14,598 nt of DNA from an uncultured Eisenbergiella sp. (GTDB lineage: Bacteria; Bacillota; Clostridia; Lachnospirales; Lachnospiraceae): assembly GCA_947626725.1 (NCBI GenBank), contig CANQTI010000025.1, positions 1 through 14,598 of the forward strand. Reading direction: 5' to 3'. Shown piece after piece: positions 14,082-14,598 of this stretch. How positions within the stretch are numbered: position 1 is the stretch's first letter; every line of letters starts with the position of its first letter. Position numbers and translations under genes: made by a program. The notes beneath the pieces are model-generated. The model was not told the DNA's origin. It searched no databases and worked only from the letters and a program-made list of their open reading frames with translations.

Positions 14082-14174
14082 TTATCCAATCTTCATATTT
14101 TCCTGCACCGCCTCCATTTTCTCCTGGATCTGGGAAAAGTCCAGATGTGTATAGGCGTCCAAATTCAAGCCTTT
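14082..14174 (-). pseudogene. Possible C-terminal remnant of a tyrosine recombinase/integrase
   Basis: A 30-codon open segment ending in TAA at 14082-14084 encodes KGLNLDAYTHLDFSQIQEKM and ten more residues ending in MKIG. The YTH triad followed by a helical, charged tail resembles the catalytic-Tyr region and C-terminus of tyrosine recombinases (compare YTHV in XerD). A stop codon lies just upstream in frame (14175-14177), exactly at the edge of the 18-bp hairpin, and no start or rest of the gene is present. The match is short, so this is tentative. If right, it is the stump of a lost mobile element. Confidence 0.35.
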
Positions 14175-14176
14175 TC

Positions 14177-14223
14177 AATCGAGTAGGAGGCGGTGATTAA
14201 CCGCCTCCTACTCGATTCTTTTT
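14177..14223 (+). terminator. Perfect 18-bp hairpin with T-run on the plus strand
   Basis: AATCGAGTAGGAGGCGGT (14177-14194) and its exact complement (14200-14217) enclose a five-base loop, GATTA. On the plus strand it is followed by C and five T, the form of an intrinsic terminator. On the minus strand it is followed by GAAAAGG. No plus-strand gene leads into it. It may be a relic from a mobile element, or act as a barrier for antisense transcripts, or as a 3' stabilising hairpin for the minus-strand gene at 14287. Confidence 0.6.
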
Positions 14224-14286
14224 ACCGGTTCACACAAATTTCCGGTCTTCGGGCGTCTCTCAACGGTCGTACCGTCCTGTTTACAC

Positions 14287-14598
14287 CTACCTGATATCGT
14301 ACACGCTGCGCACCTGCAGCCCTTCCGGCTTTCCGCGCAGGATCTTTATCCGCCGCTCTCCGGCGTTCATGTCAAAATAATTGTCCTCCAGCAGCATATC
14401 GTCCGCCTCGTTGAGGATCTCCACACTGCGGGCATAGGCCGATGCGCTCACTACGATTTCGTCGCCCTCCGTCCGGACCGCAAGCTTCGGATCCTCGAAA
14501 TGGAACTGCTTAGGCGCCACAAACAGCACCGTACCGCCGGAAATATATTTCCCGTCCTGATAGCAGGCATAGCTGGCGTAATTGTCATACAGACCGGC
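14287..14598 (-). CDS. Glycoside hydrolase family 2 / beta-mannosidase-like protein, C-terminal end, cut by window edge
   Basis: The frame is open from the right edge to the TAG at 14287, giving 103 residues with no start seen. It ends with a beta-rich Ig-like domain: GGTVLFVAPKQFHFEDPKL, a strand with IVVSASAYARSVEI, then LLEDNYFDMNAGERRIKIL and a final VRSVYDIR. The (L/S)xDNYFD-x-x-x-GE pattern is the usual C-terminal Ig fold of GH2 beta-mannosidases, which release beta-linked mannose from glycans. The catalytic barrel lies outside the window, so activity cannot be judged. Spacing to the tandem hsp20 genes and their separate promoter shows it is a different transcription unit. Confidence 0.65.
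   Translation of the reverse strand, partial: AGLYDNYASYACYQDGKYISGGTVLFVAPKQFHFEDPKLAVRTEGDEIVVSASAYARSVEILNEADDMLLEDNYFDMNAGERRIKILRGKPEGLQVRSVYDIR

Overview
The window looks like chromosomal DNA of an anaerobic Firmicute, most likely a Lachnospiraceae-type member of the Clostridia. This rests on AGGAGG-type ribosome binding sites, fairly GC-rich coding sequence with AT-rich promoters, a CIRCE heat-shock operator, Gram-positive-type secreted and lipoproteins, and gene families typical of that group (long M29 aminopeptidase, type-2 PyrF, tandem small Hsp20 proteins). The family assignment is inference. Every gene I can support lies on the minus strand, so transcription runs from high to low coordinates.

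From right to left (transcription order): 14598-14287 is the C-terminal end of a glycoside hydrolase family 2 / beta-mannosidase-like protein. About 14286-13732 has no intact gene. It holds an 18-bp perfect hairpin, a short remnant that looks like the end of a tyrosine recombinase, an intrinsic terminator, and a CIRCE operator overlapping a near-consensus promoter. That promoter drives two tandem Hsp20 chaperone genes (13731-13315 and 13209-12748), which end in a strong intrinsic terminator (12682-12724). Next comes an RsmF-type rRNA m5C methyltransferase with its own promoter (12525-11062).

After a 299-bp gap with nested inverted repeats comes a cell-envelope cluster: a TPR lipoprotein (10762-9716), a secreted SH3 plus Ala/Gln-repeat plus SGNH-hydrolase protein (9651-8377), and a membrane acyltransferase-3 protein (8370-7345). 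The last two are only 6 bp apart and look like a split version of an O-acetylation machine. Then come two pyrimidine genes, pyrF (7276-6350) and pyrE (6245-5562). They are followed by a 50-codon one-helix membrane protein (5474-5322), a 106-codon three-helix membrane protein (5274-4954), and an unusually long M29 metallo-aminopeptidase that overlaps it by 4 bp (4957-2894).

The left end is a purine biosynthesis operon purE-purM-purN-purD (2764 to beyond base 1), with a clear promoter in front of purE. purC, purF, purH and purK are not in the window. The nucleotide genes cover late UMP synthesis (PyrE makes OMP, PyrF decarboxylates it) and four steps of IMP synthesis (PurD, PurN, PurM, PurE). 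The most interesting non-routine parts are the TPR/SGNH/acyltransferase envelope cluster with its structured leader, and the CIRCE/promoter overlap in front of the tandem Hsp20 genes.
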